From the NCBI GenBank assembly GCA_001695595.3, contig MBPM02000004.1, forward strand, positions 310,001-374,000: 64,000 nucleotides of DNA, in the 5' to 3' direction. Made by a program: the position numbers and the translations under genes. This stretch comes from Plasmopara viticola (lineage: Eukaryota > Oomycota > Peronosporomycetes > Peronosporales > Peronosporaceae). This document shows, piece after piece, positions 55,520-64,000 of this stretch. How positions within the stretch are numbered: position 1 is the first letter of the stretch; each line of letters begins with the position of its first letter. The notes beneath the pieces were generated by a model, which worked only from the letters and a program-made list of their open reading frames with translations, was not told the origin of the DNA and did no database searches.

Positions 55520-56080
55520 GTGAAGATCATACTTGCGACCGTTGCACTTGCTGCAGTTTATGTTGCCGCTGTCGAACCAGGTGTTTTGCTTTACCAAGAC
55601 GTACTGCATAGTGAGCCAGATATAGATGACGACGAAAATTTCTCAGACCTGGCCACCAAGTAAAGACTCGATCGATTGGTCATGTCGAAAAGTGGTACTC
55701 TAGTCTTTGCAAGGCATGGAGCAAGACGGAGTTCTAAATTGGACGACTTCAATCTGACCAATGACAGTGGCGTTGTAGCGTGGCACTTAAAAATTGGACA
55801 GAGGATTGCTCATACATGCATCAGGCACGTTAAAATTCTCACACCAACATGAAGGGGCACGTAATCAGACGTTATGGACGCTTCTCAAGGCGACATTGTA
55901 TGGACTTGAGCTCAATGGGTTAATCGGGCGCAGCTCTACTCAGCTGGTGATGTTGGAATGCGGATCGACAAGCATTGTTTAAGGACAGACAATAGCGGCG
56001 ACGACATCTCGGATGAGAACGAAATGAGTCCTTTCAAGAAGATTCAAGCGCGCTAAGCTCTCGGCGACCCACACCTCGGA
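55520..56080 (+). pseudogene. Secreted acidic protein gene remnant S4
   Basis: This is the best preserved S copy. It reads VKIILATVALAAVYVAAVEP from 55520, a signal peptide whose start codon is GTG instead of ATG. GVLLYQDVLHSEPDIDDDEN and SDLATK follow, then a TAA at 55661-55663. Beyond it, other frames keep KLDDFNLTND (near 55735-55765), GLIGRSSTQLVML (55918-55956) and a DDISDENE-like piece near 56000-56030. The acidic stretches and signal peptide define a small secreted acidic protein of unknown function. It is tail to tail with lectin 4. Confidence 0.55.
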
Positions 56081-56333
56081 GCGCGACAGATGGAAGCAGA
56101 GCCTTGGTAGAAAAAAAGATACTATTACAACAAGCTTTTATTGCGATCGAGTGCTTGGTAAAATCGCTTCACCTTGCTCATTTTACTCGCAAGACAAAAA
56201 AATTGTCACGTAGCCTCTACCATTTTGCGTTTCTCGCATGTACTTTCATACGCAAAACAATTTTCAAGTCAGAATAACACCAAAATATCTATTCTTTGTT
56301 CACCTATTGTCACGCTTTGTTTAAGAAGAGGCA

Positions 56334-56346
56334 TAGCCATAGGCTA
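56334..56346 (-). terminator. Hairpin just after the lectin 4 stop codon
   Basis: TAGCC and GGCTA form a 5-base stem with a 3-base loop just past the stop. It sits in the same place as the 7-base stem after lectin 3. Confidence 0.25.
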
Positions 56347-56352
56347 GGGACG

Positions 56353-56898
56353 TTAAATCAGTTTCCACAAGCCACTGAGCGCATCAACTTCTTCTCCACT
56401 GCGCCCGAGAAATCCAGCAAGTTTATATCCTTCTGGAGCTGCACAGCTGAAAAAATTGTCGGAGTATCTCCCATGTCTGCCGGCTGTATAAAAATCACCT
56501 TTTTGGTTGTAAAGCTTGACGAGACCAATGCGCAACTCAGGCGTATACATGTTCGCGAGGTTAACCTCATACGAAACAATATACTCGTTGGAGGCAAGAG
56601 GGTACACCGAACAATTCCTTTCCGAGCCGTGAAATGAATCGTGACTCTCATTTGTCTCAGACACGATCGTAACGCCAATGCCATCCAGACGCTCGGCACC
56701 GCAGAGCTTGAGCGTCGTCAAAGTTTGTCCGGCGGTAATGATATCCGTGTCTTCAAAACTTTTGCCAGAGGGCCCACCAGCGGATTTGCAAACATAAAGG
56801 TCTTTGTGATATTTTGTAACTTGAGGTGTTTCAGGCACAGGGTCACCTTGGCCTCGAACAAGCGCAAGCATTGTCAAAACGTGAAAAAGGAGCTTCAT
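56353..56898 (-). CDS. Secreted jacalin-related lectin 4
   Basis: 181 residues. Signal peptide (MKLLFHVLTMLALVRGQGD), short linker (DPVPETPQVTKYHKD), then one jacalin domain: CKSAGGPSGKSFEDTD, GQTLTTLKLCGAERLDGIG, SNEYIVSYEVNLANMY, LRIGLVKLYNQKGDFYTAG and GFLGRSGEEVDALSGLW. The G-E-E-V-D motif and four Cys are conserved. The N-terminal Gly motif is GGPSG. Sequons are NES and NCS. It is colinear without gaps with lectin 3, whose promoter box and 3' hairpin it shares, so these two form a subgroup apart from lectins 1 and 2. Extracellular glycan binding is inferred from the family. Confidence 0.9.
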   Translation of the reverse strand: MKLLFHVLTMLALVRGQGDPVPETPQVTKYHKDLYVCKSAGGPSGKSFEDTDIITAGQTLTTLKLCGAERLDGIGVTIVSETNESHDSFHGSERNCSVYPLASNEYIVSYEVNLANMYTPELRIGLVKLYNQKGDFYTAGRHGRYSDNFFSCAAPEGYKLAGFLGRSGEEVDALSGLWKLI

Positions 56899-56936
56899 CG
56901 AAGAGATTGGGTGGCTGGAAGAAACGAGGTTTCAGA

Positions 56937-56970
56937 ATGACTCGTTAAAGGACAAGTGCCTGAACGCTTA
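56937..56970 (-). promoter_or_regulatory. Conserved promoter box of lectin 4
   Basis: On the coding strand AAGCGTTCAGGCACTTG is followed by TTTAACGAGTCATT, 39-72 bases before the ATG. It is preceded by TATTTAAG, a possible TATA-like element. Confidence 0.55.
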
Positions 56971-57360
56971 AATAGACGATGTGGCGTTAGTCACGAATAT
57001 AGAGTTGGCACCAACGACGTGAATCATGAACGAGGATCAAGTATGGCGTAAGTAATTATCTTTGGTGCGAACAACACACCCACCCCCTCCCTTTCAAAGT
57101 CTTTCCTATTGGACAAGACCGGGGCTGAGGGCTACTCACACGCCTTATATGATTTTGTATGTATGGAGAGTGGAAAGACGTGAGAACGTATTCAGACCTG
57201 TACAAAGTAACACGGCACAAAAGAGATACGTTTCATCGAATAGAACACACTGTTCATACCGGTTCAAGCGCTATTTTCCATAATGCAGAAACTAAACGTC
57301 CCAAATACGTATAAATAAAAAAATGGTTTGCTATTGCTCCCAGACGATTGTTGAAGCCGC
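56971..57360. other. Upstream flank of lectin 4
   Basis: This matches the lectin 3 upstream region (38690-39130) over AGAGTTGGCACCAACGACGT, GGATCAAG, a C-rich run, GAGTGGAAAGACG and CATACCGGTTCAAGCG. No gene is present. Confidence 0.55.
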
Positions 57361-58290
57361 TGTGCACGAAGATGGACGCGGGAAGTCGTAAAACAGACGC
57401 ACTACAACGCAACGTTGTCGCCAGGGCCACACCATTGTTTTATACATTCAAAGCGGAATCTTACTTTTTATGGTACTTCAAAAGTTGGGGCCATACTTCC
57501 GCCCAATTACCCAGATGTTGTAAAATATTTGAATAATGGTAACCATTAGCTGTCGCAAGATCACCGCTTACAAAAAAGAACGAGGTCAATAGCAGAGTTA
57601 ATCTGAAAGTTTTACGTTTTCTCTGCAAAAGAAATTTTAACAGAAGATTATTGTTACAGACCATAGGTTGCAGGGTATAAGTAAGCTGCGAGTCGACGAA
57701 GGAGCTTTTGCTAAGCGAGCTCGTATGGGCTGTTAAAAATGGCATATTTCCATTAATTCGATCTCAAAGCAACGTCAATTTTAGCCTTTTGGACGTTTGA
57801 AGCCTTCTCACCAGCCTGCCAAAGTTTAACAAGCTTTCTCTGGTACTCTCGCTCGGTGTATTGGTCAAGGCTTACCACAATTGCTCATAAAAGTGTGAAA
57901 TCTCAGGATGCGCCAAAGTCTATCAAGTCTAGAATAGATTTCTACATCTTTTTACACCTGCGTCCATTGCCAGCAGCCCACCGTTACTCGTTCTTCGCAT
58001 ATAAGCTGTTAAACCCATGATAACTAAGCTTTTATATTTGACATCAACGGCACACCAATCCTTTACTGGTACCCCTGTGTATGATGGCGTGATTTTTTTT
58101 CTAAGAATATCTAAAAGCCTTTGGGCGAGATTAAGGTTACTTTCGTCGATCATATGCCCAAGAGATGTTGCTTTGCTCGGCAACAATTAAGCTTACAGAG
58201 ATAAAGCCCAAAAAAAAACCTACTTTGGGTCGTCTACGATGACGACTTGCCTATCCATGACATTGCAAAAAGAGAGCATGTTTGAGGCTG
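57361..58290. repeat. Dispersed repeat R1 with downstream gypsy-like part
   Basis: It is homologous to 40670-41030 and, further along, to 45780-46400 (TCCATTGCCAGCAGCCCACC resembling AGCCCACCGCCACTTGC; AGCTGTTAAACC; CATCAACGGCAC). The end reads LLWVVYDDDLPIHDIAKREH near 58225-58285, faintly like the gypsy RNase H start. Confidence 0.5.
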
Positions 58291-58419
58291 GACACCTCTT
58301 ACACATTGCTAACTTTTAGATCACTTTCTGTACTTCAAAGCGTTAAGTGCGCGTTCAGAAAATCCTTGAGCAGTCCACGGTAATATTCAGCTTAACTTGT
58401 TGAAGAGTGCTTTGTGGAG

Positions 58420-58960
58420 CCTAGAGCATAGACTTTGCACGTAAGCTCAAACATCATACGGCTTTTCAGCTGCCTGGGACCGGATTGGCTGCATATGCAA
58501 CCGTCTCCCTAGGACCATAAGAGCCAGAATCTCTTACAAGCAGTAAGAACTGCTCGTATGACAGATGCGGGAAGGTGGCTCGATTCATCTCGGTCGCCAG
58601 AACTCTAAAAGGTTGACTTACGTAGGCGTAATAATGTTACCAGGTGTAGTGTAGTCACTCAGCACCCTCCACAAAGGAGACGTCCAGGTAAAAGAAAATC
58701 TTCCAGCGAACAACCAATAAAGTAATTCCGGTCACATGAGGATAGACGGCACGATAGTTTGACCTTTTTCAATTTCTTTTTACTGTACATTTTTGATTTT
58801 ACATTTGTTCTTTTCATTTAAGTTTTCAAAAGCCATCGTAAAACTCTGTAATTAAGGCGATACTTCACTTTGCAAACCCTTAAAATACCGATAGAGTGCC
58901 CATTCACCATGCCATTGATGCAAAAAGCCAGCTCTCACTGCAAATGGTTGGCTGTACGTA
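58420..58960 (-). repeat. E- and U-related block, inverted
   Basis: TAGAGCATAGACTTTGCACGT resembles repeat E near 16080 (TATAGACTTTGCACGTTGG). CAGGTGTAGTGTAGTCACTC and CCGATAGAGTGCCCATTCACC are the reverse complement of repeat U. This is the third lectin-associated copy. Confidence 0.5.
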
Positions 58961-59179
58961 ACGGCTTATATATCTAAATCAAATCGGTCACTATGTAGAG
59001 ACATAATGGATTTTGCGTGTTCGACAAAAAGGAGGTTAAGGACTAGTACGCTGACGCCATTGATGTCGGCGATGATTATATCGCTTTTAGCAAGCGCAAA
59101 CAACAGACATGATCGTCCGAAAACTACAGCCTCGAGTAATTGAAAGCTAATCTTTATTCTTCAGCAGGTTTGGCCTCTG

Positions 59180-59900
59180 TTATTATTTTTAGACTGGGTC
59201 TGAAGGTCCGGCGTCTGCGAGACACTAAAATGTTTTCTGATGTGTGATTAGCTATGTATGGACACTAGGTGAACTATTTTGAAGCCAACGAGAATATAGT
59301 TACTTTGGTTTTGGTCACCAAATGTAATTTTGGGAAAGTATACCTTTGATGGGACATATTCTTCGCAGAATACCATTACCAGCACCTTAGTTATTGCACG
59401 TTAAGTCTCATTAAATGGTTGACCAAGTTACCGAATATTTTTTCCTTTGTGTGACGAAAACTCGTGCGGTGTTGATTAGGACATCATCTTTTTTAATCCC
59501 TCGCGATAAAAGCATACACTTAATTATTAAACACAGGTCACTAATTATGCTTTATCTGCGGAAGGCAAGCACGGCGTACTAAGCAGCTTGTTTTACCAGA
59601 TCAATGTAAAAAGGTACAACATATTTCTCCTTTCAAAAACGGGAAGAAGCCAATCAAGTAAATTAGTGCAATTAATTGGGCGGGTCGTAGGAGTTTGTAC
59701 TGCGGCAGTCTAACCGAAAGTACTCAATCGGCTTCACTAGATATAAAAGCACTTTCTGAAGCGCCAAGAAAGGGGACTTCATGAGCTCGGTAGGGGGGAG
59801 GGGCGATCGCTGTTTGCGCAACAAAAAATCCGACATTGGCGCAGGATGCAAGCACTAAAGTCGCTCAATTTGGATGATGGGGTAAGCGGTTGGCGGCTCA
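59180..59900. repeat. Dispersed repeat R2, copy 2
   Basis: Colinear with 23160-23760. The last part (59780-59900: CATGAGCTCGGTAGGGGGGA, ATCCGACATTGGCGCAGGAT) recurs inverted at 63200-63322. Confidence 0.6.
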
Positions 59901-61680
59901 AAGTCAACTTATATCCAAGCTATGAGCTTACATTTGTAGCTTGCAGACGCCGGACGTTTCGTACCAGCCTTAAAATTTTATAAACGGAATGAATTTTGCT
60001 AAAGACAAGGAACTCAGGCCATTTTCAAGTAAGACGTGAACATTTCATGCTTGGCCTAACTATTCTTCTAACCTATTTCATTTAATATCACTCGTTGAGC
60101 CTACTTCTGACCCGTTGACAATGGATCGAGACCAGACTTGAAAGCACCACGAATGTCTTTGAAACACACGGCACCACAACTCACACATGCAGGTCGGACA
60201 CTTTGCAAAGTGCCTGGGGAGGCGTTTATCAATATGCTTCTATCTTTTTCCTGTATCTGTTTAAACAAAGATGTATGTTCAGAATTGCGCGCATACGCTT
60301 GTGTTGGTAATGACCGACTGCCACCCGATCGATGGCTCCGAAAAATCGGTGTTGTCATCTCTTTACGTCTCGTTAGGATTAGCTAAAATGTCTCTGATGC
60401 ACAGCCCTATCAGCGGTATTTACAAATTAACATGGCTTTTGAGTTGTTTAGAGACGTGAAACACTTGTGCACTAATCTTAACGCGCTTCGCGTAAAATCA
60501 GTAAATGCACATGATTTTACAGGTCCATATTTATGCGCGAAGACATTACTCGGCTTCGTTTCCCACATTTGAAATCTCATCTGCTCGAAAAGGTGTGCTA
60601 TGTTCGTTGTGAAGTCCTCATACGCCACGACTTTGACGTCTGATATCCATACCTTTAAGATAAAGCCAGCAAAAATTGGTGCGGCTTCAAGGACTTCGTA
60701 CTGGAGTCCCTACTGCAGTGATCGCAGTGAACTGCGCTGGTTACGGTTGCTAGATGCTATATCTTTATGCGATAAGATCCGTCATCTCGTGGCTGTGCGT
60801 CGCGCATCTGAGGCTATGTTGAAATCACACACAATGTTCAAAGTTTACCAGGCTGCTTATGCAATAAATGGATAACTTAGTTGGTGGAGGGACTAGATAA
60901 TGACTCCCCGGATCTCATTTGCCGCCTGCTCGTCTTGCCTTAACGTGCTTAGAGCAAAAATCAGTACTACCACTGCAAGCGCGGCTCACAACTAATCATC
61001 AATAGCCTTCGCGTCAGTGCTGCCTGGCAACCACTCAGGTCGCTTTTAGACTCAAAAGCAACAAACAAATTACTTTGCGTCTTTCTGCTATCCGAAGTTC
61101 TCTTTGTGAGTGTCCTGACAGAGACGTCGTTAGACTGATTGATAGTGAGCCTCACCGCATTCTAAGATGCAGGCTTTCACTTTTCCGGCGGCAGCGACGG
61201 CTTCCTACTCATCGAGCCTAATTATTCTTTTTAATACCGCGCTTATTATCCCGTGGCTTGCACAATAATAACCAGACATTGACTGACCGCTGCTATTATA
61301 TATGGTTCGGCTTAAATATGATTTGAGAAAGCTATGCAGTCAACGCTGACATACAGCTGCGCGTGCGTCGTTCCCACATTAAGGGATGACGGCCACACGG
61401 AAGCTTCCGTCATACGTTACGCTCGAGCGGTCACTCCTTCCCCGTAACATATCGAAATCGTCGCTAACAGCCGCTCCATGAATGGTCCTAACGCGATAAA
61501 TGTTCACTTGGACTATACTGAACGAGCCTCATATCGCATTCCTATACTGCTTATACGGGTCTTTTAAATATATGAGATAGACGACTTTAGATTGCATTGT
61601 GCATCGAAGATTTCATTACTAAGCTACTATGAAAACAAGGGGTACTGGAGCATAAGATACGACGCACAAAAGCATAATGC
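59901..61680. other. Unassigned stretch with several undefined frames
   Basis: Open frames occur on both strands at 60101-60875. Plus-strand pieces (INMAFELFRDVKHLCTNLNA near 60430-60490) and minus-strand pieces (60410-60628) overlap, and neither has a recognised motif. It may be a decayed gene, but strand and family cannot be settled. Confidence 0.25.
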
Positions 61681-62000
61681 GGTGAGCACCAAGTATAGCT
61701 TAATGCTGAGGTACAAATCTTGAGGCTTTCCAATGACTCGAAGTACCTTCACGTCATTTACAAGGAGCCTTGTCATCAGCTGCGCACTGGTTCAATTTGA
61801 TGACATAAGCAAGAGCATGCTAGTCACGCCAAATTATTCGCTACTCAACTAGGGAAATTTCACAATGAACTACGCACTGTTTAGTTCGAGATGGACTTGC
61901 TTGATGCTCTGCTCATCGTCGATTAAAAATGACGCCAAAGTGCGTGCAAAAGACATTTTCAAATATCATGACACATAAGGGAAAAAATCTAAGCCTTAAA
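61681..62000. repeat. Dispersed repeat R3, copy 2
   Basis: Related to 24430-24960 and 63430-63800 through TTCGAGATGGACTTGCTTGA, GCTCTGCTCATCGTCGATTA and the following AT-rich part. No frame is conserved. Confidence 0.35.
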
Positions 62001-62157
62001 AGGCCTTCGTCGCAGCATCGCGCGATTTTGATTGGCTTTTTGTGACTAATCAGATTTTCTAGCGTGTTAGCCATCTCGCTGCTGCAACGCTTCTGTTCAC
62101 TGACAGGAATCGGCGCTTTTTGTCGACGGATTTATTGTCTGATGCCCCGCTGACGCG

Positions 62158-62396
62158 TTAGACTACGCAGAACTTGTTATAGTAGTATTGAAATGTTACC
62201 TCGTACCCGCCTGTCGTCCCGGCACCGGCGGTAACAGCAATGCCACCCCCACTGCCAGTGTTTGACCCATCTGCACCAAGAATTAGGTTGTCACCATCGC
62301 TAAGGGCACCATTGCTTTTTTCAGTTGACGCAAGCGTTGAGCCAGCAGCAATCAGAATGTTTTTTCCATTGGGCCCTGACACGAGGGAAGCAGGTT
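62158..62396 (-). pseudogene. Gly/Ser/Thr-rich repeat protein, C-terminal fragment
   Basis: The minus strand reads SGPNGKNILIAAGSTLASTE, GDNLILGADGSNTGSGGGIA and VTAGAGTTGGYEVTFQYYYN to a stop at 62158-62160. The repeated ...AGxGxxGG pattern with alternating small and beta-branched residues is typical of long beta-helical or adhesin-like surface proteins. Only the end is seen; upstream frames are broken within about 20 codons of the first Met. The family is not identified. Confidence 0.4.
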
Positions 62397-62486
62397 TAAT
62401 TTGGCGTTTAATACAGCTGCGTTACTTGGTTGACGCCACCTTTCAACAACACAATCCGATCGAATCAATTGAAACTGACACTTTTT

Positions 62487-62775
62487 TCACCATCGTCGGC
62501 GTTCTGGATGGATTTTACAAAAAAATAGATTCAAGCTTTTGACAGCAGCTGCACACTTTGCCAAACAGAGCGCACCAGCATTTACTAGAGGAAACAAGTG
62601 CCTTGTTTCCTCTAGTAAATATGCTTTTAACAGCGTCAAGTACGCAACAGCTTGTCCGACCCATTTTGTTCCTTGATTGGCATCCTGTAAAAGATATTGG
62701 GCAGCCAAAAAGGCTTCACCGAAGCCACGACCGGCGCTTTCGGCGTATCTATCACCCCCCGTCTACGGGTTCGTC
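62487..62775 (-). pseudogene. Ala-rich helical fragment, unidentified
   Basis: An open frame on the minus strand reads YAESAGRGFGEAFLAAQYLL, QDANQGTKWVGQAVAYLTLL, then LEETRHLFPLVNAGALCLAK. It looks like amphipathic helices of a repeat such as BRO1 or TPR type, but this is a guess. The hairpin at 62580-62620 lies inside it. There are no intact ends. Confidence 0.25.
62580..62620. other. Perfect 19-base hairpin with 3-base loop
   Basis: ATTTACTAGAGGAAACAAG (62580-62598) pairs with CTTGTTTCCTCTAGTAAAT (62602-62620). The loop is TGC. It is not simple sequence, and no second copy was noticed in the window. Confidence 0.8.
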
Positions 62776-62939
62776 ATCACAGAGAATATTAGGTTACAAA
62801 GTGGAGGTGCTCACGCGACAAGGACGAGCCTTTAGCTTTGCGAACAGGAGCGTCACCCATCGCGAGCTAGGGCAACCGTACATTTATTAAATTTGGGTAT
62901 CTCGTAACGAATATGAACTATATCTTGACGACTAAGAAG

Positions 62940-63170
62940 CTGCATCAAAGCTCTGCTGCCTTATCAATGAAGATATGTCATCGGTGCGCGACACAATACA
63001 AGTTGCAGTAGATAGAGTTTAATGCGAATCGACATGGTCGCTAAAAAACTTGTGACCTCCAAGCCCGGTGATCGTGTGTTCCGATACGTAAACAAACCGA
63101 ACTTTGGCCTTTGAATATTTACAGCAAGACAAATCGTGATACTAAGGGCCACATATGGCATTAAAGCTTA
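62940..63170 (+). repeat. Segment related to 23.99-24.08 kb
   Basis: GGTGCGCGACACAATACAAG and TTGCAGTAGATAGAGTTTAA match the earlier block. The plus strand reads VRDTIQVAVDRV and, in another frame, PGDRVFRYVNKPNF, faintly like a gypsy integrase C-terminus. Confidence 0.3.
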
Positions 63171-63199
63171 CTGAAGGTACCTCTGCATTAGATGTACCT

Positions 63200-63322
63200 T
63201 CTCTGCAAACGCTTACCCCACTTTTCAAATTAAGCAACTTCAGTTCTTGCATCCTGCGTCAATGTCGGATTTTTTTGTGCAAACAGCGACCGTCCCTCCC
63301 CCCTACCGAGCTCATGAAGTAC
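63200..63322. repeat. Inverted copy of the R2 end
   Basis: Reverse complement of 59780-59900 with scattered differences. Confidence 0.65.
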
Positions 63323-63429
63323 CCTTTCTCAGAGATCATCATATCACTTGATGCATCCCTTTCACACTGCATGTCATGAGACGCGATCTTGACGAGCGTG
63401 TCTCCGATACTACCATTTTGTGACAAATT

Positions 63430-63800
63430 ATAGCAGACTATTATGTCAACAGAGCCAACCCATCTAACACCAGCATCGTTAAACTTGCTCGAATCACTAT
63501 ATATGATAGAGACTCTTGATCAAAAAGTCGGCGGCGAGATTTATTGCTATCAAACACTATTACGGCTTCGTTGGTTCGATGGTCTGCTCATTATCGCTTA
63601 AACGATGCTTATTTACGTGCACATTAAAAATATTATGACACGTCGGATAAGTGTTGTCTAAGTCGCGAGTGTCTGTCGTGGCAGTATCGCACCTTTTTGA
63701 CGATCAAAAAGATATATCAGCGTGTAAGCCATCTCATATATTTCAGCTCTTCTGTTTCCTGTCAGAGGTCTTGAGGTCCGTGTCGAAAATTTCATTCCTG
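63430..63800. repeat. Dispersed repeat R3, copy 3
   Basis: Shares GGTTCGATGGTCTGCTCATT and a following AT-rich part and GGCAGTATCGC block with 61880-62030. The rest of the window end holds no recognised gene. Confidence 0.35.
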
Positions 63801-64000
63801 CCGACTCTTTGCATCATGCAGAAACCTTTGTGTTTGTACCAAAATGCCCGGTAATTCTATTATAGGGGTTTTATACCGCTGTGAATTATATTGACGCTGT
63901 CTTTCCACACCACAGTCTATTCAAATTAGTTGTTTCGGATTGCGATTCAAAACTATTGTAGGTTGTGTAACGCTTGTAATAGCAGCTGCAAATTTTAACA

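Noticed and set aside
60101..60875. Several open frames on both strands that could be a gene
   Set aside because: No strand could be preferred, frames break often and no family was recognised, so it is listed only as unassigned.
1..64000. CRISPR arrays, bacterial operons, rRNA genes, phage modules
   Set aside because: No regularly spaced short repeats, no Shine-Dalgarno-led gene strings and no rRNA-like sequence were seen.

Overview
The window reads as a gene-poor, repeat-rich stretch of a eukaryotic nuclear genome, most probably an oomycete (Phytophthora or downy-mildew type). This is inference. It rests on short intron-less genes for secreted proteins lying among decayed Ty1/copia and Ty3/gypsy (chromovirus) elements and a LINE. 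No bacterial operon, rRNA, tRNA or CRISPR array was found. Nearly all other open frames are short and broken by stops or frameshifts.

The four best-supported intact genes are paralogous secreted jacalin-related lectins, all on the minus strand: 12684-13238, 19471-20100, 38065-38610 and 56353-56898. Each has an N-terminal signal peptide, one jacalin-type beta-prism domain, four conserved cysteines and an intact carbohydrate-site G-x-x-x-D motif near the C-terminus. All four share a promoter box about 40-80 bases upstream of the ATG. Three of them sit tail to tail with a decayed gene on the plus strand (near 11.8, 18.6 and 55.5 kb), which once encoded a short secreted acidic protein. The lectins therefore look like the survivors of a duplicated two-gene unit.

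Region by region: 1-6.3 kb is a broken ankyrin-repeat/IQ-motif gene split by copia-1 (861-5301, target duplication GCACA). 6.9-10 kb is a decayed chromovirus on the minus strand. 10.2-16.2 kb holds direct and inverted segmental repeats around lectin 1, with a solo copia LTR. 16.2-17 kb has copia gag and gypsy fragments. 18.6-21.4 kb is the lectin 2 unit. 22.3-25 kb holds dispersed repeats, partly gypsy-derived. 25.5-34.4 kb is a second copy of the ankyrin gene, scrambled by inversions, interrupted by a chromovirus with both LTRs (25777-31634, target duplication ACGAC) and interleaved with pieces of copia-3 (32.9-36.9 kb). 38-39 kb is lectin 3 with a duplicated upstream region. 39.2-40.3 kb is an internally deleted LINE. 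41.0-45.4 kb is copia-2, inserted into an older repeat. 45.4-55 kb is mostly unassigned, with a 282-base tandem duplication and two strong hairpins. 55-59 kb is the lectin 4 unit. 59-64 kb contains dispersed repeats, a Gly/Ser/Thr-rich protein fragment and a 19-base perfect hairpin.

The picture is a dynamic accessory region in which a small secreted-lectin family has been multiplied with its flanks while retroelements and inversions broke up the neighbouring genes.
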